Part shown: positions 7,443-16,197 of the stretch, piece by piece
Position numbering within the stretch: the first letter of the stretch is position 1
How the letters are laid out: each line of letters opens with the position of its first letter
Assembly (NCBI GenBank): GCA_025774935.1
Contig: JALGZK010000019.1
Coordinates: 1 to 39,045, forward strand
Reading direction: 5' to 3'
DNA from: a bacterium
GTDB lineage: Bacteria; Joyebacterota; Joyebacteria; Joyebacterales; Joyebacteraceae
DNA: 39,045 bases
Program-made: the position numbers and the translations under genes
The notes under the pieces: model-generated
What the model saw: the letters and a program-made list of their open reading frames with translations, nothing else
Told to the model about the DNA's origin: nothing
Database searches by the model: none

Positions 7443-10055
7443 CTAGTCGGCCGACGAGTGCTCCTCCGGCTCGGGCCTCCGGAGAATCGTTACCGGGTTC
7501 TCCAGGTACTTCTCAGCGACGCGCTTCACGTCCGCCGCCGTCACGCCCTGGATGCCCTCGTCGTAGTTCTCCTCGTAGTCGTACCCGAGTCCGTAGAGCT
7601 CGGCGATCGCGGCGTTCCTGCCCTGCGACTGGTTCGTCTGGAGCGACGTCTGCTTCGTGATCACGCAGAGCTGCTTCGCCTTCTCGATCTCCTCGCTCGG
7701 GACGGTCTCCTCGACGATCTGGGTCATGTACTTGTCGATGATCTCGAGCGCCTGGTCGAGCGCCTCGTCGTACGTGGCGGCGTAGATGCCGAAGTAGCCG
7801 GCGTCGAGCCCCGTCCAGTTGTAGGCGTGGACCACGTAGACGAGACCGTTGCCCCTCAGGTCTGAGTGGAGCCAGCCGCCCGGCATGTAGATGCCGGACG
7901 TCACGGCGTCAAGCACGTCCATCGCGTACCGGTCGCCGGACTCGTAGGGCATCCCGCGGTAGCCCATGAAGATCACCGTCTGCGCCCGGCTGTGGTGGCT
8001 CGTGATCGTCTCGGCCTCGCGGCGCGCGGTCTCGGTGACGCGGTCGGGACTAGCCTCCTCGCCCGACTTCCATCTGCCGTAGTACTTGCGCGCGAGCGTG
8101 ATCGCAGAGTCCGCGTCGACGTCGCCGAAGATAGTGACGACCGTGTTGTTCGGCGTCACGTACTTCTCGTGGTGCCAAACGAGGTCGTCGCGCGTGAGAG
8201 CGGCCACCGACTCCGCGGTGCCGACGGGGGACCGCCCGTACGGGTGCGTCGGGTAGAGCTCGAGGAGCATCCTGTCCATCGCGTCAGTCGTCCAGTTGTC
8301 GGCCCTCGCGAGGATCGACGCCTCGATGAGCTCGCGCTCCTTGTCCATCTCCCTCGCGTCGAACTTGGGGTTCATCACGACGTCTGCCATGAGGTCGAGC
8401 CCGCGGGCGAGGTCCTCGGACAGGACCGTCATCTGGGCCTCGATCCTGGTGTGGTTCGCCGACGTGTTGAAGGCGGCTCCCATCGCGTCGATCTCCTGCG
8501 CGATCTTCTCGCCGCTCCTCTTCTTCGTTCCGCGCGGCATCATCTGCGCGACGTAGTTGCCGACGCCGTGCTGGTCGGCGTCCTCGAACCGGGCGCCGCC
8601 GAACGAGTAGCTGCCGACCGACACGATCGGGATCGTGTGGTTCTCCTTCACGAGCACGGTGAGGCCGTTGTCGAGCACGAACTTCTGGATCTCGCCGACG
8701 TCGGGCCCCTTCGCGCCGGCCACCGGCGTGCCGCTCGTCTCGGACGGCGGCTCGAGGACCGCAACACCGATGTTGTCGTCGTAGAAGTACTTGTTGACGA
8801 CCTCGAGGATCTCGTTGGCCGTGACGTTCTGGATGTGGGCCGCGTAGAGCTCGTCGAAATCGGGGTTGCCGGACGTGACCTCTGACCTTCCGAGGCTCGA
8901 CGCCAGGCTCTCCATGTCCTGCTGGCCGAACCAGAACTCGGCGGCCTTGAGCTTCTTGGCCTTCTCGAGCTCCTTCTTTGTGACCTTCTCCTTCTTGAAC
9001 TTGTAGATCTCCTGGATCGCAGTCTCGATGGCGGCGTCGACGTTCGCGGGGTCCATCGTCATCGACACGGCGAAGGTGCCGCCGTCGTACGAGGGGGTGT
9101 GCGACCAGGTCGTCACGCTGTAGACGAGGCCGAGCTCGTCGACGAGCTTCCGGTAGAGCCGGGAGCTGTTCCCCTCGGAGAGGATGTGCGAGAAGACGTC
9201 GAGCGGATAGAGGTCCGGGTGGGCGAGCGGCACCGTGTGGAACCCCATGAGTACGTACGCCATGTCGAGGTCGCGCTCCTCGCGCCGGATCCGGCGACCG
9301 AGCTGCGGCGGCTCGGGCGGGAGGGCCCGCATCTCGAGCGGCTTACGTTCGAAGTCGGCGAACGCTGCGCTGATCTTCTCGAGCGCCTCGGCCTGGTCGA
9401 AGTCGCCGACCGCGACGAAGACCATGTTGTTCGGGACGTACATCCGCGAGTGGTAGTCCACGAGGTCGTCGCGCGTGTTGTTGACGAAGTTCTCGATGTG
9501 CCCGATGACCGGGTACTTCGTCGGGTGCTCCCTGAACATGACCTCGCCGAACATGTTGTAGATGCGGCGGCCGGGCTCGTCGTAGCCCATGTTGATCTCA
9601 CGCGTGATGACGCCGAGCTGCGCCTCGACCTCTTCAGGCGGGAACGTCGCGTTCATCATCTGGTCGGCGAGAAGGTCGAGTGCCTGGTCGAAGTGCTCGC
9701 TCGACGTCTCGAGGTAGTAGCAGGCGTGGTCCTTCGTGGTGTAGGCGTTGTAGCCGCCACCCATCGCGTCGATCTCCTCCTCGATGTCCTGGAGGGTGCG
9801 CGTCGTGGTGCCGTCGCTGATCGTGTGCTCGATGTAGTGGGTGATGCCGCAGCCGAGGTACTCCGCCTCGTGGATGCTCCCGGACTTGACGTAGCACCGG
9901 AGGCTCACTACGGGCGAGGAGTGGTTCTCCCTGATGACGACCGTGAGGCCGTTGTGAGGGAGGACCGTCTTGAAGGTCTCGCCTGCCTGCGCGATGCCCC
10001 CGAGGAGGAGGACCGCCAGGACCGCCAGCGAGACGACCGACATCGTACGTCTCAT
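7443..10055 (-). CDS. Secreted M16-family zinc peptidase, two-domain
   Basis: The frame stays open upstream of 10055, but the ATG at 10055 follows AGGAG and begins a clear signal peptide (MRRTMSVVSLAVLAVLLLGG, cleavage near AQA-GE). The mature protein (870 residues in all) has two M16 repeats. The first holds the inverted zinc motif H73-Y-I-E76-H77 and the distal Glu in EEVEAQLGVITREINMG (about 133-149). The second repeat (about 440-860) has GNYVAQMM at the equivalent place and so lacks the zinc ligands. One active and one inactive domain is the usual M16B/C arrangement for a clamshell peptidase that degrades small unfolded peptides. It is presumably periplasmic. It is transcribed alone from a strong promoter divergent from the IMPase gene. 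Confidence 0.92.
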   Translation of the reverse strand: MRRTMSVVSLAVLAVLLLGGIAQAGETFKTVLPHNGLTVVIRENHSSPVVSLRCYVKSGSIHEAEYLGCGITHYIEHTISDGTTTRTLQDIEEEIDAMGGGYNAYTTKDHACYYLETSSEHFDQALDLLADQMMNATFPPEEVEAQLGVITREINMGYDEPGRRIYNMFGEVMFREHPTKYPVIGHIENFVNNTRDDLVDYHSRMYVPNNMVFVAVGDFDQAEALEKISAAFADFERKPLEMRALPPEPPQLGRRIRREERDLDMAYVLMGFHTVPLAHPDLYPLDVFSHILSEGNSSRLYRKLVDELGLVYSVTTWSHTPSYDGGTFAVSMTMDPANVDAAIETAIQEIYKFKKEKVTKKELEKAKKLKAAEFWFGQQDMESLASSLGRSEVTSGNPDFDELYAAHIQNVTANEILEVVNKYFYDDNIGVAVLEPPSETSGTPVAGAKGPDVGEIQKFVLDNGLTVLVKENHTIPIVSVGSYSFGGARFEDADQHGVGNYVAQMMPRGTKKRSGEKIAQEIDAMGAAFNTSANHTRIEAQMTVLSEDLARGLDLMADVVMNPKFDAREMDKERELIEASILARADNWTTDAMDRMLLELYPTHPYGRSPVGTAESVAALTRDDLVWHHEKYVTPNNTVVTIFGDVDADSAITLARKYYGRWKSGEEASPDRVTETARREAETITSHHSRAQTVIFMGYRGMPYESGDRYAMDVLDAVTSGIYMPGGWLHSDLRGNGLVYVVHAYNWTGLDAGYFGIYAATYDEALDQALEIIDKYMTQIVEETVPSEEIEKAKQLCVITKQTSLQTNQSQGRNAAIAELYGLGYDYEENYDEGIQGVTAADVKRVAEKYLENPVTILRRPEPEEHSSAD

Positions 10056-10170
10056 TGCCTGCTCCTGTCCTTCGAGCTTTGCGCTCGGGTGGTGAATGAC
10101 ATTCGGCCGCCGACACCCGGCGTGCAAAGGGCCGGAACCGGCGGGCCGACTGCTCGATCGCGTGCGGGCC

Positions 10171-10199
10171 ACTATACTCCGGCGAACCGGCCCGGTCAA
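10171..10199 (-). promoter_or_regulatory. Sigma70-like promoter for the M16 peptidase
   Basis: On the minus strand, TTGACC (10199-10194), a 17-bp spacer and TATAGT (10176-10171). The leader is about 110 nt. The 10056-10431 gap otherwise contains the divergent promoter at 10303-10331 and GC-rich sequence with no recognisable gene. Confidence 0.7.
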
Positions 10200-10302
10200 G
10201 GTCCGCCGGCTGGGGGGATCCAGTCGCACGTTTAGACCCCCGGTCCCCCCGGGACGTTGCCTCCCGGGGCGCGGCGGGGGGACACGGCCGGCGGGATTGG
10301 CG

Positions 10303-10331
10303 TTGCCCGCGAGAAGGGCGGTCGGTAGGAT
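10303..10331 (+). promoter_or_regulatory. Possible promoter for the IMPase-DUF5916 unit
   Basis: TTGCCC (10303-10308), a 17-bp spacer and TAGGAT (10326-10331). The leader to the GTG at 10432 would be about 95 nt. This is weaker than the divergent promoter because of its -35 box. Confidence 0.4.
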
Positions 10332-10431
10332 TGTGGGACGCTCACAGCGCGGCGCAGCGGCGCGAACCCATCGGCGGACTCGGAGCCGGTCCGGTCCGCC
10401 GTTCGGCATTCTTGAGGGGGAGGTTGTTCAG

Positions 10432-11214
10432 GTGAACGACAGGACGAGTCTGGCCGTCATGGCCGCACGGGAGGCGGGACAGGTCCTGCGTGAGGGGTTC
10501 GCGGGCCCCACGGGGATCACGACCAAGGGCCGCCGCGAGCTCGTGACCACCTGCGACGGCGCCTCCGAGGACATCATCCTGAGGGCGATCCGGAGCGCGT
10601 ACCCCGACGACCTCGTCATCGCCGAGGAGAGCGCGCCCGAGCAGGGCGAGCGCGACCGCGTCTGGATCGTCGACCCCCTGGACGGGACGAACAACTTCGC
10701 TCACGGCTACCCGTTCTTCTCGATCGCGATCGCCGTCGAGGAGCGTGGCGAGCTCGTCGCGGGAGTCGTCTACGACCCGCTCCGGGACGAGCTCTTCGCG
10801 GCCGAGAAGGGAGCCGGAGCGACGCTAAACGACGAGCCCATAGGCGTGTCCAAGGCAGAGAGCCTCGGAGAGTCGATCGTCGCGACGGGGTTCCCCTACG
10901 ACCGTTCCGAGGAGACAGACAACAACCTGGCGAACCTGAACCGGTTCATTCTCTCGGTGCGCGGCATACGCCGCGCGGGCTCGGCGGAGCTCGACCTCGT
11001 GTACGTGGCGGCCGGGCGCCTCGACGGGTTCTGGGAGATGGGGCTCAAGACGTGGGACGTCTCAGCGGGCGGGATCATCGTCCGCGAGGCTGGAGGGACG
11101 GTGACGAACTTCGCCGGCGGACGTTGGGACCACCGGCTGGGAGACGTTGCCGCAAGCAACGGCCGCATCCACGACGAGATGCTCGCCATCGTAGGGAAGC
11201 CGGCGGAGGGGTGA
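10432..11214 (+). CDS. Inositol-1-monophosphatase family phosphatase
   Basis: The GTG at 10432 is preceded by GAGGGGGAGG at 8-nt spacing. The frame is open further upstream, but that part is compositionally non-coding. The 260-residue product has the Mg/Li-sensitive phosphatase signatures: E65-E66, D81-PLDGTNNFAHG and W208-D209-VSAGG. All metal-binding acids are present. The family (SuhB, archaeal-type FBPase/IMPase, CysQ) hydrolyses phosphate from inositol-1-phosphate or related sugar and nucleotide phosphates. SuhB-type enzymes are the closest match by overall layout, but substrate specificity cannot be read. It is cytosolic. The next gene begins within a few nucleotides of its stop, so the two are probably cotranscribed. 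Confidence 0.9.
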   Translation: MNDRTSLAVMAAREAGQVLREGFAGPTGITTKGRRELVTTCDGASEDIILRAIRSAYPDDLVIAEESAPEQGERDRVWIVDPLDGTNNFAHGYPFFSIAIAVEERGELVAGVVYDPLRDELFAAEKGAGATLNDEPIGVSKAESLGESIVATGFPYDRSEETDNNLANLNRFILSVRGIRRAGSAELDLVYVAAGRLDGFWEMGLKTWDVSAGGIIVREAGGTVTNFAGGRWDHRLGDVAASNGRIHDEMLAIVGKPAEG

Positions 11215-11219
11215 GGACG

Positions 11220-13439
11220 TTGAAGGAAGGCCTCCACAGCCGACGCTCGAGATACCACGCGTCGCTCGCGCTCGTGGTCGTCGTGCTCCTCTGTCTCGGT
11301 GGCGCCGCGCGGGCGCAGGACGACGCCGGCAACGGTGGCGGTTCCGAGAAGGCCATCAACGCGCACCGCGTCGACACGCCTCCCGTCATCGACGGCGAGC
11401 TCGACGATCCGTGTTGGCAGGAGTGCGACCTGGCCGACGGCTTCTACCTCCGGCAGGGGCAGGGCGACGTCCCGACGCAGGAGACCGTCGTCCGCGTCTG
11501 CTACGACGAGGCGAACCTCTACGTGGCCTTCGAGTGCCGCGAGGAGGCGATGGACAGGCTCTCCGCCGCGGTCGCTCAGCGTGACGCGGACGAGCTCGGC
11601 GAGGACGACATGGTTGCGATCGCCCTCGACACGTTCCACGACAGGAAGAACTCATACGTGATCTCGGCGACCGCGCTCGGGACCAAGAAGGACTTCCACG
11701 TCAGCGAGCGGGGGCGCTCGGTCGACGTCGGGTGGAACGCGGTGTGGGAGGTGGAGACGTCGCGGCACGACGACCGGTGGTACGCCGAGTTCGAGATCCC
11801 GTTCGGCGCCCTCAGGTACGCGGGCGGCGACGAGATGACGTGGGGCGCCGACTTCAGGAGGTCCGAGCGCCCGCACAGGGAGTTCACCAGCTGGTCGAAC
11901 AAGGACGGCGGGACGCTCGACTCCTCGTTCTACGGAGAGCTCCGCGGGCTCTCGGGGGTCGCGAGCCCCTACGCGCTCGACGTCCGGCCGTACTTCGTGA
12001 CGGCGCACGACCCGTACAACCCGTACCGGACCGACGCCGACTTCGACTCCGACTGGAAGTTCCACCCCGACGCGGGCCTCGACGTCGAGTACGCGCCGAT
12101 CACGAACGTCACCCTGAACGCGACGATCAACCCTGACTTCGCCCAGATCGAGTCGGACCCGAACGAGATCAACCTCACGGGCAACGAGCTTTTCCTCGAG
12201 GAGCGACGCCCGTTCTTCTCGGAGAACCTCAACATCTTCCGCCTCCCGCTCCCGCTCCTCTACACGCGCCGGATGGAGGACATCACCTACGGCGCCAAGG
12301 GCACCGGGAGAGTCGGGGACGGGGACTTCGCGCTCTTCCACGTGCGCTCCGACGACCTCCCGCGCGACGAGGACGGGGTGCCGCTCGAGGATGAGGACGG
12401 GAACCTCCTCGCTCCGCGCGCGAACGACCACACCGCGCTCGTGTACCGTCACAACTTCGGCGGCAATGCGACGCTCGGCGCGTTCGGCGCGAACCGCGAG
12501 CAGCGCGAGATCTACAGCCGCGTGGCGGCGCTCACGGGCCAGGCGAACGTTACCACCAATCTCCGGCTGATCGGCCTCGCCGCTGGGACGTGGAACTGGG
12601 GCGAGAAGGGGCACGATGAGGCCTACGCCGTCAACTGGTCGTACGACACGCCGAAGCTCGACAGCTCAGGCGAGATCGAGTGGATCGGCGAGCAGTTCGA
12701 CACCAAGACCGGGTTCATCCGGCCGGACTGGCGAGGTCGGTACGGCGTGAACGGACACGTCTGGAAGCGCTTCGACCACGAGAGCGGTCCGACCGAGTGG
12801 ACCGACACCGTCGTCTGGGGCGGCCGTTACGACGGGCTCGACAACGAGATCCAGGAGTACTGGTACGGCGGGGAGTTCTCCACGTTGTTCCGGGGCGGCA
12901 CGATCGTAGGGGTCGAGGCGAACAGGAACTACGACGCCGTGAACTACCCGGAGTACCCGGACGCGCTGATCGGCACGGCGTACCTCGTGCTCAACGCGAC
13001 GCAGTGGTCAGGCTGGGTCTTCTCGTTCCACGGCGGTGACTATCACAACTCCGACTACTACCGCGGGAAGGTCGGTGCGCGCCTCCAGCCGGTCGAGGCG
13101 CTGACGATCGAGTTCGAGACGGTCGGCGTCTTCCTGAGAAAGCACGATGACCTCGACTGGTTCATCGGCGACCTCCTCGCGAACTACCGGTTCACGAGCA
13201 CGATGAACCTCCGGGGCATCTTTCGCGGGATGCACGTTCGCGAGACCGTCGAAGACGAGGGCGACCCGTACGACGACGAGTACGACCGCTACGCCTTCGA
13301 GTTCCTCTACAGCTGGGAGTACCGTCCCGGCAGCTGGTTCTACGTGGTCTACAACCAGGTTCTCGAGGGCGAGTCCGGAAGCGTCGAGGCCCTGGAGCCC
13401 GCGTCGGGCGTCAAGATCTCCTACCTGATGCGATTCTGA
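11220..13439 (+). CDS. CBM9-like / DUF5916 outer-membrane protein
   Basis: I choose the TTG at 11220 (GGAGGGGTGAGG upstream). A GTG at 11211 in the same frame is possible but has no spacing for a ribosome site. The product is about 739 residues: a signal peptide (cleavage near ARA-QDD), then a CBM9-like domain (about 40-240) with PPVIDGELDDPCWQE near the start, then a long DUF5916 region containing INPDFAQIESDPNEINLTG (about 303-321) and ERRPFFSENLNIF (about 328-340). The region ends in alternating aromatic strands and a terminal aromatic (LMRF), as expected for an outer-membrane barrel. The family is common in Bacteroidota and related phyla and its role is not established. The gene lies in the same unit as the IMPase gene with no obvious functional link. 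Confidence 0.85.
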   Translation: MKEGLHSRRSRYHASLALVVVVLLCLGGAARAQDDAGNGGGSEKAINAHRVDTPPVIDGELDDPCWQECDLADGFYLRQGQGDVPTQETVVRVCYDEANLYVAFECREEAMDRLSAAVAQRDADELGEDDMVAIALDTFHDRKNSYVISATALGTKKDFHVSERGRSVDVGWNAVWEVETSRHDDRWYAEFEIPFGALRYAGGDEMTWGADFRRSERPHREFTSWSNKDGGTLDSSFYGELRGLSGVASPYALDVRPYFVTAHDPYNPYRTDADFDSDWKFHPDAGLDVEYAPITNVTLNATINPDFAQIESDPNEINLTGNELFLEERRPFFSENLNIFRLPLPLLYTRRMEDITYGAKGTGRVGDGDFALFHVRSDDLPRDEDGVPLEDEDGNLLAPRANDHTALVYRHNFGGNATLGAFGANREQREIYSRVAALTGQANVTTNLRLIGLAAGTWNWGEKGHDEAYAVNWSYDTPKLDSSGEIEWIGEQFDTKTGFIRPDWRGRYGVNGHVWKRFDHESGPTEWTDTVVWGGRYDGLDNEIQEYWYGGEFSTLFRGGTIVGVEANRNYDAVNYPEYPDALIGTAYLVLNATQWSGWVFSFHGGDYHNSDYYRGKVGARLQPVEALTIEFETVGVFLRKHDDLDWFIGDLLANYRFTSTMNLRGIFRGMHVRETVEDEGDPYDDEYDRYAFEFLYSWEYRPGSWFYVVYNQVLEGESGSVEALEPASGVKISYLMRF

Positions 13440-13505
13440 CCCGGAGCTCTCCGACACCACTACGGCGCAGGAAGGACCGTCCCGCGGTCCGTGTCGCTGT
13501 GCGTC

Positions 13506-13535
13506 TTGATTCGGCGCGTTCCGCCGGTGTATAGT
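13506..13535 (+). promoter_or_regulatory. Sigma70-like promoter for the RND efflux operon
   Basis: TTGATT (13506-13511), an 18-bp spacer and TATAGT (13530-13535). It starts transcription about 75 nt upstream of the TolC-like gene. No repressor gene or obvious operator palindrome adjoins it. Confidence 0.6.
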
Positions 13536-13618
13536 CTTGGGAATCCATTGAGACGCAATCCGAGCCACCTTGGCCCCCAGACGGAAGCGGAGGACCCGTT
13601 CCTCCGGGGAGGAGGGAG

Positions 13619-15031
13619 ATGCCACGGTCTGAGGCCGCAACCCGGCGGGCGTCCGTCGCCGTGATCCCGGCGGCCCTCGCCGTCCTGGTCGCGTTCGCCG
13701 GCGCGCACGTCGCCCCGGCCGGAGCGGAGGTCCTCACCCTCGCGGAAGCGCTCTCGATCGCGCGCGACAGCAACCTCTCGCTCAGGGCGTCGGAGGAGGA
13801 GTACGAGGCCGCGAAGTGGGCCGCCCGGAGCGCCACGGCGTCGCTCGGCCCCCAGATATTCTTCTCGTCGACGGCGACTCGGGTCGACCCCGAGACCTTC
13901 CGGCGCGCGAACTCCTCGCTCGACTTCCTCGACGAGATCGGTGTCGAGGTGGAGCCGTTCCTCTACGAGACGACCTACGAGACGAGCTTCAGCGGTCGGA
14001 TGGCGCTCTACAACGGGCAGCTCTGGGCCGGCGTCGGCGCGGCGTCGGCAGCAAGGGACGCGAGGATGCACGCCGTTTCGTCGTCCGAGCGAAACGTGTC
14101 GTTCGACACCAAGCGCGCGTACTTCCAGGTGCTCCGTGCCGAGGCGCTCGTGGAGGTCGCTCGCGACGCGGTGGAGGCGGCCGAGGGGAACCTCATGACC
14201 GCGAGGAGGAAAAACGAGGTCGGGCTCGTTCCGCTCGCGGAGGTGCTCCGGTGGGAGGTCGTCCTCGCCAACGACGAGAAGGCGCTGGCCGACGCGGAGA
14301 ACGCGGTCGTGCTCTCCCGGACGGGGCTCTCGAACGTCCTCGGAGTGGCTCTCGACTCGGAGTACGAGCTCGAGAAGATCACGCGCAGCGATCTCGACGT
14401 CCTCTACGCGCGCTACGAGTGGCTGATCACGGACGACCAGATCTCCGAGGAGGAGGCGCGGGCGCTCCTCGCGGGCAGCCCGGACTTCCTCGCCCTCTCG
14501 GACGCGGCCCGCGCCAGCGAGGCGACGGTCGCGATCGCGAAGGGCGCGTTCTACCCGTCGCTCTCGGCGGGCGGAAGCTACGGCTGGAAGGCGGACGACG
14601 ACATCGCGCCCGACGACGAGACCGCCTGGTCCGTGAGGCTCGCCCTAGACCTCCCGGTCTTCACGAGCACGAAGAACCTCTCCGACTACCAGGAGAGCAA
14701 GCGGTCGCACCTCGCCGCGCTCAACCGCCAGCAGGACGCCGAGCGCGCCCTCGTGGCGGGCCTCAGGAACACGGTCGCGACGATCACGTCGAACATGAAG
14801 TTCCTCGCCGCCTCGGAGAAACAGATGCTGCAGGCGGAAGACAATCTCAGGTCGGTCAGAAACCTCTACAATGAGGGCATGGCTCCCTACAGCGACTTCG
14901 TCGACGGGCAGGTTCTGCGCGACCGAAGCAGGGTCGGCTACGTCGACGCGCTCTACGAGGCGTTCCTCGCGTTCGCCGCCGCAGAGCGGCTTCTCGGGGA
15001 GCCGATAACCACACCCGGAGACACGCCATGA
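13619..15031 (+). CDS. TolC-family outer-membrane efflux protein
   Basis: The product is 470 residues. The ATG at 13619 sits behind GGAGGAGGGAG. A signal peptide is cleaved near GAE-VLT. Two OEP repeats follow, each with long Ala/Glu/Arg-rich helices interrupted by strand segments (for example FYPSLSAGGSYGW, about residues 311-323). The second helix pair ends with the family motif NLYNEGMAPYSDFVDGQ (about 416-432). The protein would trimerise into a periplasm-spanning outer-membrane channel. Its stop overlaps the start of the adaptor gene (ATGA), so the two are translationally coupled. Together with the next two genes it forms a complete tripartite RND efflux system. The order (channel, adaptor, pump) differs from the common adaptor-pump-channel order. 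Confidence 0.9.
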   Translation: MPRSEAATRRASVAVIPAALAVLVAFAGAHVAPAGAEVLTLAEALSIARDSNLSLRASEEEYEAAKWAARSATASLGPQIFFSSTATRVDPETFRRANSSLDFLDEIGVEVEPFLYETTYETSFSGRMALYNGQLWAGVGAASAARDARMHAVSSSERNVSFDTKRAYFQVLRAEALVEVARDAVEAAEGNLMTARRKNEVGLVPLAEVLRWEVVLANDEKALADAENAVVLSRTGLSNVLGVALDSEYELEKITRSDLDVLYARYEWLITDDQISEEEARALLAGSPDFLALSDAARASEATVAIAKGAFYPSLSAGGSYGWKADDDIAPDDETAWSVRLALDLPVFTSTKNLSDYQESKRSHLAALNRQQDAERALVAGLRNTVATITSNMKFLAASEKQMLQAEDNLRSVRNLYNEGMAPYSDFVDGQVLRDRSRVGYVDALYEAFLAFAAAERLLGEPITTPGDTP

Positions 15032-16197
15032 CGAGAACGCTCACACGCTCGGTCGTCCTCGCGGCCCTGACGGCCGGCCTGCTGTCGAGCTGCGGAGGGA
15101 GAGGAGGGCCCCCGGAGGGCGCACGCACGCAGGCGGTTCCGGTCGAGGTCCACGCGGTGGACGTGGGTTCGGTGACGGCGACTGTCGCGGCGACCGGCAC
15201 GATCGTGGCGAGGGACGACGTCCTCGTCAGCGCGGAGGCGAACGGGCAGGTCAAGGAGATCCCGGTCAAGGTGGGGCAGCGGGTGGAGAAGGGACAGACC
15301 CTCGTCATGCTCGACGAGGAACTCGCGGAACTCGGGGTCAAGCAGGCGGAGGCGCAGCTGCTTCTCGCCGAGGCGGATCTCGCGAACGCCGAGGCGAACC
15401 TGAAGCGGGCGAAGACCCTCTGGGAGAGCGGGGACATCCCTGACGCGGACTTCGAGTCGACGGAGCGGCTGGCCAAGGTAGCGCGAGCCGGGTACATGGT
15501 CGCCGAGGCCGGTCTCGGAACCGCGCGCCGTCAGCTCCGGAACGCCCGCATCACCTCTCCGATTGCGGGGTTCGTCGCGTTCGTCCACGCTGAGGAAGGC
15601 CAGCTGGTCGGCCTCGGGACGCCGGTCGCGCACGTCGTGAACGACTCCTGGCTCGAGATCGAGCTCGGACTGAACGAAGACCAGGTCGTCGAAGTCCGGC
15701 CCGGGCGCTCCGCCGAAGTGAGGGTCAGGGCCTACCCAGACGACAACTTCGAGGGCAACATCGAGTACGTCGGTCCCCGTGCGGAGGATCTCTCGAAGAC
15801 CTACCCGGTCCGCGTCGTCCTCAGGAACGAGGACCGGCGGCTCCGTGGCGGTATGGTGGCCGAGGTCACGATCGCCACGGCGGACATCGAGGACGTGGTC
15901 GTCATCGAGCGGGACTGGGTCGTCGAGCGGTTCGGCGAGCCGGCCGTCTTCGTTGCGGCCGACACGCTCGCCCAACTCAGGAAGGTGGCGCTCGGGAAGG
16001 TGGTCGGCGCCCGGGTCGTGGTCGAGTCGGGACTCGAACGAGGCGACCTGGTCGTCTCGCTCGGTTACGACCAGCTCTCCGATGGGACCCGCATCGACGT
16101 GAAGAACCTGCCGCGCCGCGCCGCGGGGACAGAGACGACGGTGGATCCGATAGGCGCACTCGAAAAGCAGGGAGCACTCTTCGATGACGATAGGTGA
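15028..16197 (+). CDS. RND periplasmic adaptor (membrane fusion protein), lipoprotein
   Basis: The 389-residue product has a lipobox L19-SS-C22, so it is an acylated adaptor. The lipoyl/barrel-sandwich halves are split by an alpha-hairpin: ATGTIVARDDVLVSAEANGQ (about 51-70) opens the first half and ITSPIAGFVAFVHAEEGQLV (about 175-195) the second. About 100 residues of coiled coil lie between them. The beta-barrel and membrane-proximal domains follow. It bridges the TolC-like channel and the inner-membrane pump. Its end overlaps the pump gene by 14 nt, again indicating coupled translation. The sequence does not show the substrate. Confidence 0.92.
   Translation: MTRTLTRSVVLAALTAGLLSSCGGRGGPPEGARTQAVPVEVHAVDVGSVTATVAATGTIVARDDVLVSAEANGQVKEIPVKVGQRVEKGQTLVMLDEELAELGVKQAEAQLLLAEADLANAEANLKRAKTLWESGDIPDADFESTERLAKVARAGYMVAEAGLGTARRQLRNARITSPIAGFVAFVHAEEGQLVGLGTPVAHVVNDSWLEIELGLNEDQVVEVRPGRSAEVRVRAYPDDNFEGNIEYVGPRAEDLSKTYPVRVVLRNEDRRLRGGMVAEVTIATADIEDVVVIERDWVVERFGEPAVFVAADTLAQLRKVALGKVVGARVVVESGLERGDLVVSLGYDQLSDGTRIDVKNLPRRAAGTETTVDPIGALEKQGALFDDDR

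Noticed and set aside
13474-13490. GGACCG-TCCCG-CGGTCC hairpin after the DUF5916 gene
   Set aside because: It has only six base pairs and no T-rich tail. It may be a weak terminator but is not distinguishable from chance in GC-rich DNA.
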